In this document: one piece after another, positions 1-9,305 of the stretch
Numbering within the stretch: position 1 is the first letter of the stretch
Layout of the letters: every line of letters starts with the position of its first letter
Assembly (NCBI GenBank): GCA_021205645.1
Contig: JAJPXE010000105.1
Location: forward strand, 1-17,409
Direction: 5' to 3'
Source: Candidatus Gastranaerophilales bacterium
GTDB lineage: Bacteria; Cyanobacteriota; Vampirovibrionia; Gastranaerophilales; Gastranaerophilaceae
Length of the DNA stretch: 17,409 nt
Program-made: the position numbers and the translations under genes
The notes under the pieces: model-generated
What the model was told of the DNA's origin: nothing
The model's input: only the letters and a program-made list of their open reading frames with translations
The model's database searches: none

Positions 1-10
1 CTATTACTAA

Positions 11-50
11 AATAAAACAAGCTATGAATTTTATCATAGCCTGTTTTATT
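11..50 (-). terminator. Intrinsic terminator of the rpoB-rpoC1-rpoC2 operon
   Basis: An inverted repeat lies 25 bp past the rpoC2 stop codon. The arms are 11-27 and 34-50 (17 bp) around a 6-nt loop. Read on the minus strand, the only imperfect pair is a G-U wobble, whereas on the plus strand it is an A-C mismatch. The GC-richer core (GCTATGA/TCATAGC) is flanked by an A-rich upstream arm and a U-rich downstream arm, the usual layout of a factor-independent terminator. It fits termination of the minus-strand RNA polymerase operon; activity in the other direction is possible but weaker. Confidence 0.75.
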
Positions 51-74
51 TATTTAAAAGAATATTATTAACTG

Positions 75-3000
75 TTATTCAGCATTTTTATCTTGAACAA
101 ACAATTCAGGAGAGCCGAACATCCCCTCGATTTCTTCCAGAATTGCTGATGGTTTTCTTGCTTGATTGCGCTGAGCGGCAGCCCTTTTTTGAGCCTCTCG
201 GTCTTTTTCTTCACTTGCATATGACAAATGATGATAACCTGTACCTGCAGGAATTAGACGGCCAATAATGACGTTTTCCTTTAATCCTCTCAGCATATCT
301 TTCTTCCCCTCAACGGCGGCCTCTGTTAAAATCCTTGTCGTTTCCTGGAATGATGCTGCAGAGATGAAACTTTCCGTATTCAACGATGCTTTTGTTATAC
401 CTAAAAGCATATATTCACATTCAGCAGGCTGACCCTCACGTTTTATCACTTCTTCATTGGTATGATTAAAGGTGTTGATTTCAACCATTTCACCGGGTAA
501 GAAATTAGTGTCGCCAGGCTCAAGAATTTTAACCTTTTTGGTCATCTGTCTTACAATCATCTCAATATGCTTATCAGCGATTTCAACTCCCTGTGAACGA
601 TATACACGCTGTACTTCGTCTACAAGATACTGCTGTGCTGCCTCTGAACCGCATAATCTGATGATATCGTGCGGATTTAAAGGTCCGCTTGTCAGTGGAT
701 CACCCTTTTTGATTTTCTGTTTATTTTGAACAATGATACTCGAATCAATTGTGAACTTGATTTCTTTTCTTATTCCATCTTCATCTTCTAAGAATAATCT
801 CGGAGTATCTTCTTCAATTTCAATAACAGCTGTTCCGTCATATTCAGCTAATATAGCACAATCTTTCGGTTTTCTTGCCTCTAAAAGCTCTTCTACACGC
901 GGTAAACCTTGAACAATATCGCCGGTTTTTTGTCTTTCGTAAAGCAATGTTGCCAAACTATCACCTCTTAGTACAAGTGCTTGCCCGTCAATCTGTAATT
1001 GCGTACCGGCACTGATTAGGTAAGGACGACCATTTCTGATTGTAACTTTACCCTTTGAAATCCCTACTACCTGACCGGACACAATCGCTTTTTCGCCGCT
1101 GTCAGCAAGAATCGTGTCTTTCTTTATGAAATCACCCTCTTGAACAGTTGCCTTGCCTTTAATTGAGATGTCTGTTTCATAAGCCTTTGATTGCAGCAGT
1201 AACCTTCTTGCATCTTCTTCATTACCGCTGATTGATGCAATACCGTCACTGATTGCAAGAACTTCTGTTTTTGCAACTGCTGTCTTAGGCTCTATCAACT
1301 CTCCATCCCTGACCAGTAATTCTGTCTGCAACGCATCATTCAGCTTAGAATTACCCTCCAGCTCACGACGAACAATCAATGTTTCAAGTACAACAACCTT
1401 TAATTGACCGTTAGTATCAAGCTCTACCAATCCTTTGAGATGTGATAAATAACCGTCCATTGACAATTTTAAACTTGTTCTTGTTAATGTAGCACCGTCA
1501 AGACTTCTTACTCTCGTTCCGTCCTTATATTGAAGCTGGGTTTCTGATACAACGTCGATTAAATCATCCGATGTATTAAACCTGATAGATACATCTTTCG
1601 GCTTTACTTTCAATATTTGAACCGGTCTTACAAGTATCTGGATAGGCTTTTCTTCTATACTAACGGTTGTATCAATTTCTTCGTCCAAATCATCAATATC
1701 TATATCTTCAAAACCTGATTCCATAATTGAAACAATAGAAGTCTGTTTTGCTTTAATTCCTTCAGCAATAACAGTGCCTTTTTTAACAACCGAACCCTCT
1801 TCAACTTTTAAATCATTTACGCTTGTCAAAGTGAATACTTCACCCGGTCTGATTGTGATTTCGTGAATTACATCATTAAATTCGTTAAACTCTACAACAC
1901 CGTCAATATGTGAATAAACATCTTTTACAATCTCTGTTCCTTCTGTTACAACAGTACCGTTTTCAACCATTTTTAATGATGAATCTTTGTTTATCTGGTG
2001 CACTTCTTCCGGAATAAATACTATATCACCGGCTTTTGTTATAACCTGATTTTCATCAACTTCAACACCGAGATATTTTATTTCACCTGATGATGGAACA
2101 GAATATTCATCGTCTATCAATTCGGCAATTACCATTCCGTTTTCAACAGTAGTATCAACAGGAGCTTTAACGATATATTTTTCGCTTTCTTCTTCCACTG
2201 TCCAGAATTGCTCTTTTTTTGTTTGTTCAAATGTTGCATTTGATGGGATTAATGAGGCAATAACAATCGTAAGTTCCTTACCTTTGACAATTTTCTTAAT
2301 TTCATTACCCTCAAAAACAGCATCTTCAATAGCCAAATCAGAGCTATATCTGACCTCACCGCCGTGCTCACAAATAATCATGGTCTCAGCAATTTTTTCA
2401 CCGGCTTTAATTTTTTGATTATCCTCAACAAGTATTTTTGAGCCGCCCGGCAGGTTATAAACATCACCCGCAATAACCCATACTATACCGCTCTTGTTTG
2501 CAGTTCTTGAGATATTGCCTTGTCTGTCTTTCTTTTCATCAGCAGAGAAATCTTCAAAATAAACCTGCCCTGCAATATCCGAGTTGATATCTTTTGTCGC
2601 TTTTTCGGTTAAACGTCCGCTCTCATTCTGTGCTGACGGGTCAAAATCTGCCAGATTGTCGCCTTTTTTTACTTTGTCGCCATCTTTTACGAAAACAACC
2701 GCACCAGCAGGAATATGGTATTTATTTGTGCGTTTTTCACCTTTTACCTCAATGTCAGCTTCATATATGGCAACATTTACTACATCACCGTGACGTGTTC
2801 TTAATTCCCTTGTCTTAATTGATGATGAAACAATACCATCCTCTCTGACAAGGAATGCTTTTTTAGCCTCTTTAACACCAACCGCACCGCCGGTGTGGAA
2901 TGTTCTCAGTGTAAGCTGTGTTCCCGGCTCACCGATTGATTGAGCTGCTATAATACCGATTGCTTCACCGATATCTACCATCTTCTGGGTTGTCATTGCC

Positions 3001-3929
3001 CAACCGTAACACTTCTGGCATACTCCGTATTCCAGACTACAGGTCAAACCAGAACGCACTTTTAACTCGTTCAGCGTTAAATGGGAAATCTTCTCAATAT
3101 CCTCTCTGCTCATTGTAGTGTTTGCAGGAACTAATAAAGTTTTTCCGTCCGTATCATATATATCTTCTGCGACAGTTCTGCCTAAAAGTCTGTCAATGAG
3201 CGGAACAATAACATTATCACCGTCAACAATCGGTTTCATATTTATATAATTGTGACCTCCGCAATCAGCATCTCTGATGATTACATCCTGAGCAACGTCT
3301 ACAAGACGTCTTGTCAAATAACCCGAGTCTGCTGTCTTTAACGCTGTATCTACCAAGCCTTTACGGGCACCGTATGAAGAAATAATGTATTCTGTCACGG
3401 TTAAACCCTCTTTAAAGTTAGATTTAATCGGCAGGTCGATAATTTGACCGGCTGCGTCTGCCATAAGACCACGCATTCCGACCAACTGCGATACCTGCGA
3501 CAGGTTACCTCTCGCACCGGAGAATGCCATCATATACACAGGATTAAGTCTGTCAAAGTTCTCTACTACCTGCTCTGTTAATTTTGCTGTCGTTTCAGAC
3601 CAGGTATCAATAACCTTTGTATATCTTTCAACCTCTGTTATTTCACCTTTTAAGTATCTGTTTGTCGATTTTTCAATTTCTTCTTCAGCAGAGGCAAGCA
3701 AATCTTTTTTTGTTTCCGGAACAGACAAATCAGATATTGAAATCGTTACACCCGATTTTGTTGCATATCTGTAACCGAGATTCTTTAAAGTGTTTGCCAG
3801 CTCACCGGTCTTTGCTCCGCCGTATTCAAGATACATTTGCGATAACAATTTTCTTATTGCGCCTTTATCCATTAACTTGTTAATGAATTCCGGTGTTTTT
3901 GATTTTGTTCGTGTATATGTATTTTCCAT
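75..3929 (-). CDS. rpoC2: DNA-directed RNA polymerase subunit beta' C-terminal part (RpoC2), with cyanobacterial-type SI3 insertion
   Basis: RpoC2 is the C-terminal portion of beta' and completes the catalytic core with RpoB and RpoC1. At 1284 aa it is close to cyanobacterial RpoC2 length. In order: start of the conserved C-terminal part (TPEFINKLMDKGAIRKLLSQ, 12-31); bridge-helix region MAFSGARGNLSQ...GMRGLMAD (133-158); second zinc site C223, C297, C304, C307; trigger loop GEPGTQLTLRTFHTGG (333-348) with R342 and H345; a ~650-aa insertion at about 351-1002 (window 924-2879), at the SI3 site of E. coli; then QGLPRVEELLEARKPK (1007-1022) and the conserved jaw/C-terminal segment (LLGITKASLNTESFISAASF, GRLIPAGTGY). 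SI3 contains recurrent sandwich-barrel hybrid motifs (416-428, 503-515, 711-723, 931-943) and an acidic linker (739-760). Leu341 replaces the usual trigger-loop Met. ATG start with a modest AGGG 11 nt upstream; 42 bp after rpoC1. Confidence 0.98.
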   Translation of the reverse strand: MENTYTRTKSKTPEFINKLMDKGAIRKLLSQMYLEYGGAKTGELANTLKNLGYRYATKSGVTISISDLSVPETKKDLLASAEEEIEKSTNRYLKGEITEVERYTKVIDTWSETTAKLTEQVVENFDRLNPVYMMAFSGARGNLSQVSQLVGMRGLMADAAGQIIDLPIKSNFKEGLTVTEYIISSYGARKGLVDTALKTADSGYLTRRLVDVAQDVIIRDADCGGHNYINMKPIVDGDNVIVPLIDRLLGRTVAEDIYDTDGKTLLVPANTTMSREDIEKISHLTLNELKVRSGLTCSLEYGVCQKCYGWAMTTQKMVDIGEAIGIIAAQSIGEPGTQLTLRTFHTGGAVGVKEAKKAFLVREDGIVSSSIKTRELRTRHGDVVNVAIYEADIEVKGEKRTNKYHIPAGAVVFVKDGDKVKKGDNLADFDPSAQNESGRLTEKATKDINSDIAGQVYFEDFSADEKKDRQGNISRTANKSGIVWVIAGDVYNLPGGSKILVEDNQKIKAGEKIAETMIICEHGGEVRYSSDLAIEDAVFEGNEIKKIVKGKELTIVIASLIPSNATFEQTKKEQFWTVEEESEKYIVKAPVDTTVENGMVIAELIDDEYSVPSSGEIKYLGVEVDENQVITKAGDIVFIPEEVHQINKDSSLKMVENGTVVTEGTEIVKDVYSHIDGVVEFNEFNDVIHEITIRPGEVFTLTSVNDLKVEEGSVVKKGTVIAEGIKAKQTSIVSIMESGFEDIDIDDLDEEIDTTVSIEEKPIQILVRPVQILKVKPKDVSIRFNTSDDLIDVVSETQLQYKDGTRVRSLDGATLTRTSLKLSMDGYLSHLKGLVELDTNGQLKVVVLETLIVRRELEGNSKLNDALQTELLVRDGELIEPKTAVAKTEVLAISDGIASISGNEEDARRLLLQSKAYETDISIKGKATVQEGDFIKKDTILADSGEKAIVSGQVVGISKGKVTIRNGRPYLISAGTQLQIDGQALVLRGDSLATLLYERQKTGDIVQGLPRVEELLEARKPKDCAILAEYDGTAVIEIEEDTPRLFLEDEDGIRKEIKFTIDSSIIVQNKQKIKKGDPLTSGPLNPHDIIRLCGSEAAQQYLVDEVQRVYRSQGVEIADKHIEMIVRQMTKKVKILEPGDTNFLPGEMVEINTFNHTNEEVIKREGQPAECEYMLLGITKASLNTESFISAASFQETTRILTEAAVEGKKDMLRGLKENVIIGRLIPAGTGYHHLSYASEEKDREAQKRAAAQRNQARKPSAILEEIEGMFGSPELFVQDKNAE

Positions 3930-3971
3930 TTTTTATATTTCCCTTTTAAATTTTCACTATTAAACTACCAA

Positions 3972-5681
3972 TTAAACAAGAGCTTCTCTGACGGCTTCAT
4001 TAAAGATAATTCTGCCCGGAGTTGTTTCTATTCTCTTGCCATGTTCATCACGAACAATAATTTTATCGTGAAGCTCAAGTGTACCGCTTTCTAATGCGGC
4101 AAGTGCATCAGAATAGCTGTAATAGCTGCCCTTTGGCTCCATATCAGGGTTTTCTATAATGGTAAGATAATACATACCGAGAACCATATCCTGAGATGGT
4201 GTGATAATAGGTTTGCCGTTTGCCGGTGCAAGAATGTTATTTGTAGCTAACATAAGCATTCTTGCCTCTGTTTGTGCCTCAATAGACAGAGGAACGTGAA
4301 CAGCCATCTGGTCACCGTCAAAGTCTGCGTTAAACGCTGTACATGCTAACGGGTGAAGCTGGATTGCACGACCCTCTACAAGCTTAGGCTCAAACGCCTG
4401 AATGCCTAATCTGTGAAGTGTCGGGGCACGGTTAAGCATTACCGGATGACCGTCAATAACTTCTTCTAATATATCCCATACTTTCGGATCAGATCTTTCA
4501 ATCTTTTTCTTCGCCGATTTGATGTTCTGGACATATCCTCTCTCTATTAATTTGTTTACTACAAACGGCTTGAACAGCTCAATTGCCATTTCTTTCGGCA
4601 AACCGCACTGATTTAACTTAAGAGAAGGTCCTACTACGATAACCGAACGTCCGGAATAGTCAACACGCTTACCTAACAAATTCTGACGAAAACGTCCCTG
4701 CTTACCCTCAATGATGTTTGATAACGATTTTAATGCTCTGTTATTCGGACCGACAACAGTTCTTCCACGTCTGCCATTATCAATTAAAGCATCAACAGCT
4801 TCTTGAAGCATGCGTTTCTCGTTTCTTACAATAATCTCAGGCGCTCCCATTTCCAAAAGTCTTTGTAAACGGTTGTTTCGGTTTATAACACGTCTGTACA
4901 GGTCGTTTAAATCAGATGTTGCAAAGCGTCCACCGTCTAATTGAACCATTGGTCTTAAATCAGGCGGAGTTACAGGAAGAACATCCATTATCATCCACGT
5001 AGGATCCGTCTCAGATGAAATCAACGAATCAAGTAACCTCAATCTCTTGATGAACTTACTTTTCTTCTGAACCGAGGTGACGCCTTTTTCTAATTCAGAA
5101 CGAATTTCTTCTGCCAGATTGTTAATATCAAGCTCTGAAAGCAATTCTTTAATCGCCTCCGCTCCGATACCGACTCTTAGAGTCGTTTCTTCATGTTCGT
5201 CCATAAATTCTTCATACTCTTCTTCGGATAACAGCTGTAGTTTCTTAAACTCGCTGTCACCGCCGTCCATTACAATATAATTGTTGAAATAGATAACCTG
5301 TTCCAGATCTTTTAGGGTCATATCAAGGAGCAGACCTAAATACGACGGAATACCCTTTAAAAACCAGATGTGAGAAACAGGTGCCGCCAGCTTAATATGT
5401 CCCATTCTGTGACGTCTTACTTTTGAATCCGTTACTTCAACACCGCAGCGTTCACATATTATGCCTTTATGGCGGACTCTTTTGTACTTACCGCAGAAAC
5501 ATTCCCAATCTTTTGTTGGTCCAAAAATTCTTTCACAGAACAAACCGTCTCTTTCGGGTTTCAAGGTTCTATAGTTGATTGTTTCCGGTTTTGTTACTTC
5601 GCCGTACGACCATTTTAGTATTCGCTCCGGTGAAGCAATGCTTATTCTTATATAATCAAAATAATCAATACTTGTAGACAA
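3972..5681 (-). CDS. rpoC1: DNA-directed RNA polymerase subunit gamma / beta' N-terminal part (RpoC1)
   Basis: RpoC1 is the N-terminal part of beta' and supplies the active-site magnesium ligands. The 569-aa product shows the N-terminal zinc site C61, C63, C76, C79; the clamp/lid/rudder region with RFRQNLLGKRVDYSGRSVIVVGP (330-352); LNRAPTLHRLGIQAFEP (415-432); and the universal NADFDGDQMAVHVPL motif (451-465), whose D453, D455 and D457 bind catalytic Mg2+. It ends at ...NEAVREALV and the polypeptide resumes in RpoC2, as in Cyanobacteria and plastids. It is somewhat shorter than typical cyanobacterial RpoC1 (about 620-630 aa from memory). The start codon is TTG at 5679-5681: AAAGGAG sits 9 nt upstream, the conserved N-terminus begins immediately, and no ATG competes nearby. 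It lies 68 bp after rpoB and 42 bp before rpoC2. Confidence 0.98.
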   Translation of the reverse strand: MSTSIDYFDYIRISIASPERILKWSYGEVTKPETINYRTLKPERDGLFCERIFGPTKDWECFCGKYKRVRHKGIICERCGVEVTDSKVRRHRMGHIKLAAPVSHIWFLKGIPSYLGLLLDMTLKDLEQVIYFNNYIVMDGGDSEFKKLQLLSEEEYEEFMDEHEETTLRVGIGAEAIKELLSELDINNLAEEIRSELEKGVTSVQKKSKFIKRLRLLDSLISSETDPTWMIMDVLPVTPPDLRPMVQLDGGRFATSDLNDLYRRVINRNNRLQRLLEMGAPEIIVRNEKRMLQEAVDALIDNGRRGRTVVGPNNRALKSLSNIIEGKQGRFRQNLLGKRVDYSGRSVIVVGPSLKLNQCGLPKEMAIELFKPFVVNKLIERGYVQNIKSAKKKIERSDPKVWDILEEVIDGHPVMLNRAPTLHRLGIQAFEPKLVEGRAIQLHPLACTAFNADFDGDQMAVHVPLSIEAQTEARMLMLATNNILAPANGKPIITPSQDMVLGMYYLTIIENPDMEPKGSYYSYSDALAALESGTLELHDKIIVRDEHGKRIETTPGRIIFNEAVREALV

Positions 5682-5716
5682 TTTTAATTTCTCCTTTTCT
5701 TGCTCGCTTACGTCTG

Positions 5717-5739
5717 TTTGATAATTTTACTTTATCAAA
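5717..5739 (-). other. Small AT-rich hairpin in the rpoB-rpoC1 spacer
   Basis: Arms TTTGATAA (5717-5724) and TTATCAAA (5732-5739) form an 8-bp stem with a 7-nt loop in the 68-nt gap between rpoB and rpoC1. A second short palindrome, AAAACGTTTT, precedes it on the minus strand. No U-run follows, so it is not an obvious terminator. It could be an RNA processing or stability element, or chance in AT-rich spacer DNA. Confidence 0.3.
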
Positions 5740-5749
5740 ACGTTTTGCT

Positions 5750-8700
5750 CTATAACTCGCCTGATGACATTGATGTATCAAAGAAATTGATATTCAACAG
5801 TTCTGAATCCATATCCGATAACACTCTTTTTGGAGCAGCCTTTCTAAGGTCGTCCATATCGGTCATTAAATCGACCTCAACGCCATCTTTCTTTGCAACG
5901 GTAATATCCAAACCAATACTTTGTAATTCCCTTACAAGCACCTTGAACGATTCAGGAATTCCGGGTCTTGGAATATTATCACCTTTAACGATTGACTCGT
6001 ATGCGTGGTTTCTTCCGTTAACATCGTCAGATTTAATTGTAAGCATTTCTTGCAGAGTATAAGCAGCACCGTAAGCCTCCAACGCCCAAACTTCCATTTC
6101 TCCGAACCTTTGACCGCCGAACTGAGCTTTACCGCCTAACGGTTGTTGTGTAACTAATGAATACGGACCGGTACTTCTTGCATGAATTTTATCATCAACA
6201 AGGTGGACAAGTTTAAGAATGTATGACAATCCAACTGCAACCGGTCTGTCAAACCTTTCACCGGTACGCCCGTCAATCAGGTATACCTTTCCGTCATCTC
6301 TAACCCAATCACAGCCTGATTCTTTTATTCCTTTAAGTAACTCACCTTTTGTAACAATCTCAGACTGGTTAGCACCATATCGTTCATCAAATGACGGTGC
6401 TTCATAGTGTTCGCCTGTCAAATATGCAGCTAAACCTAACAAACATTCATAAGTTTGACCAACATTCATACGTGAGGGAACACCCAGCGGGTTCAATACT
6501 ATATCTACAGGAGTTCCGTCCGGCAAGAACGGCATATCTTCCTTAGGAAGTATTCTTGAAACAATACCTTTGTTACCGTGACGTCCTGATAATTTATCTC
6601 CTACGGATACCTTACGTCTTTGAGCGATATATACTCTGATTACGGTATTTGCACCAGGAGGAAGCTCGTCCCCTTTTTCCCGGTCAAATACTTTAACATC
6701 AAGTACACGTCCGCCCTCACCGTGAGGAACACGAAGCGAATTATCCTTTACATCTCTTGCCTTTTCGGCAAAGATTGCTCTTAACAATTTCTCTTCAGGC
6801 GGATGTTCGGTTTCACCTTTCGGTGTAACTTTACCAACAAGAATATCATCCGCATAGACTCTCGCACCGATACGAACGATACCTCTTTCATCTAAATGAC
6901 GGAGTGAATCTTCCGAAACATTCGGGATCTCACGGGTAATTTCTTCCGGTCCGATTTTTGTCTGTCTTGCATCTATTTCCAGTTTCTCAATGTGTAATGA
7001 TGTGAATATATCATCGTGCACACATCTTTCGGAGAGCAAAATAGCATCCTCAAAGTTATACCCTTCCCACGGCATATACGCTACAAGGATATTTTTGCCT
7101 AATGAAAGTTCGCCGCAGCTTGTTGAGGCACCGTCGGCAATAACATCGCCGGCTTGAACTTTGTCGCCCTCGTTTACAATCGGTCTTTGATTTATACAGG
7201 TATCCTGATTTGAGCGAACATATTTCATCAGGGTGTACAGATGAGCTTTGCCCTGCTTATCTCTGATAACAATTTCTTCGCCGACAACTCTTTCAACTGT
7301 TCCGTCGACTGTTGAAACTACAACCATGCCGGAGTCTTTTGCTGCTCTCGCCTCTAGCCCCGTTCCGACAACCGGACGTTCCGTGATAAGCAGCGGAACT
7401 GCCTGACGCTGCATGTTTGAGCCCATCAGTGCACGGTTAGCATCATCATGTTCTATGAACGGTATAACAGATGTCGCAACAGAGATAATCTGGATAGGAC
7501 ATACACCGACATAGTCGACTTTTGACGATTCTGTCATAATGAATTCTGAACGGTAACGCGCAGGAACCATTTTGTTTTTGAACGAATTATCAGGATTTAA
7601 CTCTACGTCGGCAGGTGCACAACGGAAGTTTTCATCTTCATCCGCAGTCATATACACAACTTCATCGGATACTTTACCGTCTTTAACAACAAAGAACGGC
7701 GATTCAATAAAACCATATTCGTTAACCCTTGCATGAGTTGCAAGAGATCCGATAAGACCGGCATTCGGTCCTTCCGGGGTTTCTACCGGACAGATACGAC
7801 CGTAGTGCGACGGATGAATATCGCGAACCGCAAAACCCGCTCTTTCACGCTGCAAACCGCCGGGTCCGAGAGCTGATATACGTCTTTTGTGTGTGATTTC
7901 AGCCAGAGGATTTGTCTGATCCATGAACTGTGATAACTGGGACGAACCGAAGAATTCTCTCAATGCCGCAACAAGCGGTTTCGTGTTAAGCAAATTCAAC
8001 GGTGTCAATGTTTCTGAATCCTGAAGAGTCATTCTTTCTTTAACAATTCTTTCAATTCTTGATAAACCGACTCTGAACTGGTTCTGTAGCAATTCACCTA
8101 CCGAACGTATTCTTCTGTTACCCAGATGGTCGATATCATCCAGAGAACCTTCATCATAAGTAAGGTTAATCAGGTATTCAATCGAGGCTATAATATCTTC
8201 TCTTGTTAAAGTTCTGATATTCTTCGGAATGTTTAAGTTTAATTTTTTATTCAGTTTATAACGTCCGACTCTGCCTATATCGTATTTTTTAGCATCAAAG
8301 AAACGAGATTCGAGTATCTGGCGTCCGCCTTGAGGTGATGCAGGATCTCCCGGTCTGAGTTTCTTGTATAACTCTATCAATGCATCATCAGTTGTTTCCG
8401 TTGTATCTTTATCAAGTGTTTTCTTTAAGAAATCAAAATGAGTGAATAAAGATTCCATTTCGGTAACTGTGATTCCCATTGCCTTTAATACGGTTGTAGC
8501 ATAGATTTTTCTGTTCTTATCTATCTTCATGTAGATTACATCGTTAGCATCTGTTTCAATTTTCAACCATGCACCTCTATTAGGTATCATTGTTGCATTA
8601 TAAAGACGTTTGCCGGTTGGAGAAACTTCTCTTTTGAAATAAACCCCGGGAGAACGAACAATTTGTGATACGATGACGCGCTCAGCACCGTTAACAATGA

Positions 8701-9067
8701 ATGTGCCTTTGTCGGTCATTGTAGGGATATCACCGATATAAACTTCCTGTTCCTTAATTTCACCGCTGTCACGGTTAACAAGACGAACCATTACACGAAG
8801 CTGTTTTGCATATGTCGCATCGTGTATTCTTGCTTCTTCGATAGTATATTTTGCATTATCAAATGTATAATTCGGCAAAAAGTGTAATTCTAATCTGCCT
8901 GTATAGTCCTTGACCGGACTAAATGCCAGTAATTCTTCTTTCAAACCTTCTTTTAAAAACCATTCAAAAGACTTCTTTTGAATATCAATTAAGTCAGGCA
9001 AGTAATCCAATCGGGTGCTTGGTATGCCCATCGGAGTCACTCGTTTTGCATATTTTGTTGTCGACAT
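5750..9067 (-). CDS. rpoB: DNA-directed RNA polymerase subunit beta (RpoB)
   Basis: RpoB is the second-largest subunit of the core enzyme. The 1105-aa length matches cyanobacterial RpoB and is shorter than E. coli (1342 aa) because lineage-specific insertions are absent. Visible motifs: lobe region RSPGVYF (138-144); rifampicin-binding cluster FFGSSQLSQFMDQTNPLAE through HKRRISALGPGGL (372-405); HYGRICPVETPEGPNAGLIGSL (421-442); MGSNMQRQAVPLL (548-560); GDKLSGRHGNKGIVS (823-837), with K824 and K833 corresponding to the two active-site lysines; and the clamp contact GGKAQFGGQRFGEMEVWALEAYGA (978-1001). Residues matching the main rifampicin-resistance sites (Gln, Asp, His, Arg, Ser, Leu) are wild type, predicting drug sensitivity at the target. 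ATG start with GAGGT 8 nt upstream. First gene of rpoB-rpoC1-rpoC2; no rplJ/rplL upstream. Confidence 0.99.
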   Translation of the reverse strand: MSTTKYAKRVTPMGIPSTRLDYLPDLIDIQKKSFEWFLKEGLKEELLAFSPVKDYTGRLELHFLPNYTFDNAKYTIEEARIHDATYAKQLRVMVRLVNRDSGEIKEQEVYIGDIPTMTDKGTFIVNGAERVIVSQIVRSPGVYFKREVSPTGKRLYNATMIPNRGAWLKIETDANDVIYMKIDKNRKIYATTVLKAMGITVTEMESLFTHFDFLKKTLDKDTTETTDDALIELYKKLRPGDPASPQGGRQILESRFFDAKKYDIGRVGRYKLNKKLNLNIPKNIRTLTREDIIASIEYLINLTYDEGSLDDIDHLGNRRIRSVGELLQNQFRVGLSRIERIVKERMTLQDSETLTPLNLLNTKPLVAALREFFGSSQLSQFMDQTNPLAEITHKRRISALGPGGLQRERAGFAVRDIHPSHYGRICPVETPEGPNAGLIGSLATHARVNEYGFIESPFFVVKDGKVSDEVVYMTADEDENFRCAPADVELNPDNSFKNKMVPARYRSEFIMTESSKVDYVGVCPIQIISVATSVIPFIEHDDANRALMGSNMQRQAVPLLITERPVVGTGLEARAAKDSGMVVVSTVDGTVERVVGEEIVIRDKQGKAHLYTLMKYVRSNQDTCINQRPIVNEGDKVQAGDVIADGASTSCGELSLGKNILVAYMPWEGYNFEDAILLSERCVHDDIFTSLHIEKLEIDARQTKIGPEEITREIPNVSEDSLRHLDERGIVRIGARVYADDILVGKVTPKGETEHPPEEKLLRAIFAEKARDVKDNSLRVPHGEGGRVLDVKVFDREKGDELPPGANTVIRVYIAQRRKVSVGDKLSGRHGNKGIVSRILPKEDMPFLPDGTPVDIVLNPLGVPSRMNVGQTYECLLGLAAYLTGEHYEAPSFDERYGANQSEIVTKGELLKGIKESGCDWVRDDGKVYLIDGRTGERFDRPVAVGLSYILKLVHLVDDKIHARSTGPYSLVTQQPLGGKAQFGGQRFGEMEVWALEAYGAAYTLQEMLTIKSDDVNGRNHAYESIVKGDNIPRPGIPESFKVLVRELQSIGLDITVAKKDGVEVDLMTDMDDLRKAAPKRVLSDMDSELLNINFFDTSMSSGEL

Positions 9068-9204
9068 TAAATTACCTCGTCTATTCTATGATGTACGTAC
9101 TTAAAATCCGGTTAATATAGACTGTTTCGCTGTAAAATCAGCCTCTTGTGCTACATTTTCCTCTCAAAGCATGACAATAACCCACACTTCAAGCATGTTA
9201 CAAC

Positions 9205-9232
9205 ATCGTACTACTTCAAACCTAATAGTCAA
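9205..9232 (-). promoter_or_regulatory. Possible second rpoB promoter
   Basis: TTGACT (9227-9232) is 5/6 to the sigma70 -35 consensus and is followed after 16 nt by TACGAT (9205-9210), a 4/6 match to -10. The palindrome ATGTTGTAACAT (9195-9206) overlaps the downstream edge and could be an operator. It would give a leader of about 130 nt. It is weaker than the candidate at 9306-9333. Confidence 0.3.
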
Positions 9233-9305
9233 GCAGAATAAATGTGAATAATACAATTTATTTAATAAAAGTTAATATTAATGACAATAATCCTCAACGT
9301 ATTCT

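Noticed and set aside
75..5681. rpoC broken by frameshift (pseudogene)
   Set aside because: The break is at the conserved cyanobacterial rpoC1/rpoC2 junction, both parts have their own start and ribosome binding site, and all catalytic residues are present.
5700..6062. 120-aa plus-strand frame over the rpoB 3' end
   Set aside because: It is a shadow of rpoB with no independent start signal.
7868..7954. Rifampicin-resistance changes in RpoB cluster I
   Set aside because: All main resistance positions are wild type; the Asn-to-Thr difference from E. coli (QFMDQTNP) is, from memory, usual in Cyanobacteria.
9151..9165. Start-stop element (GAGAGG-AAA-ATG-TAG) in the rpoB leader
   Set aside because: Spacing of 3 nt is too short and one such match in an AT-rich leader is easily chance.
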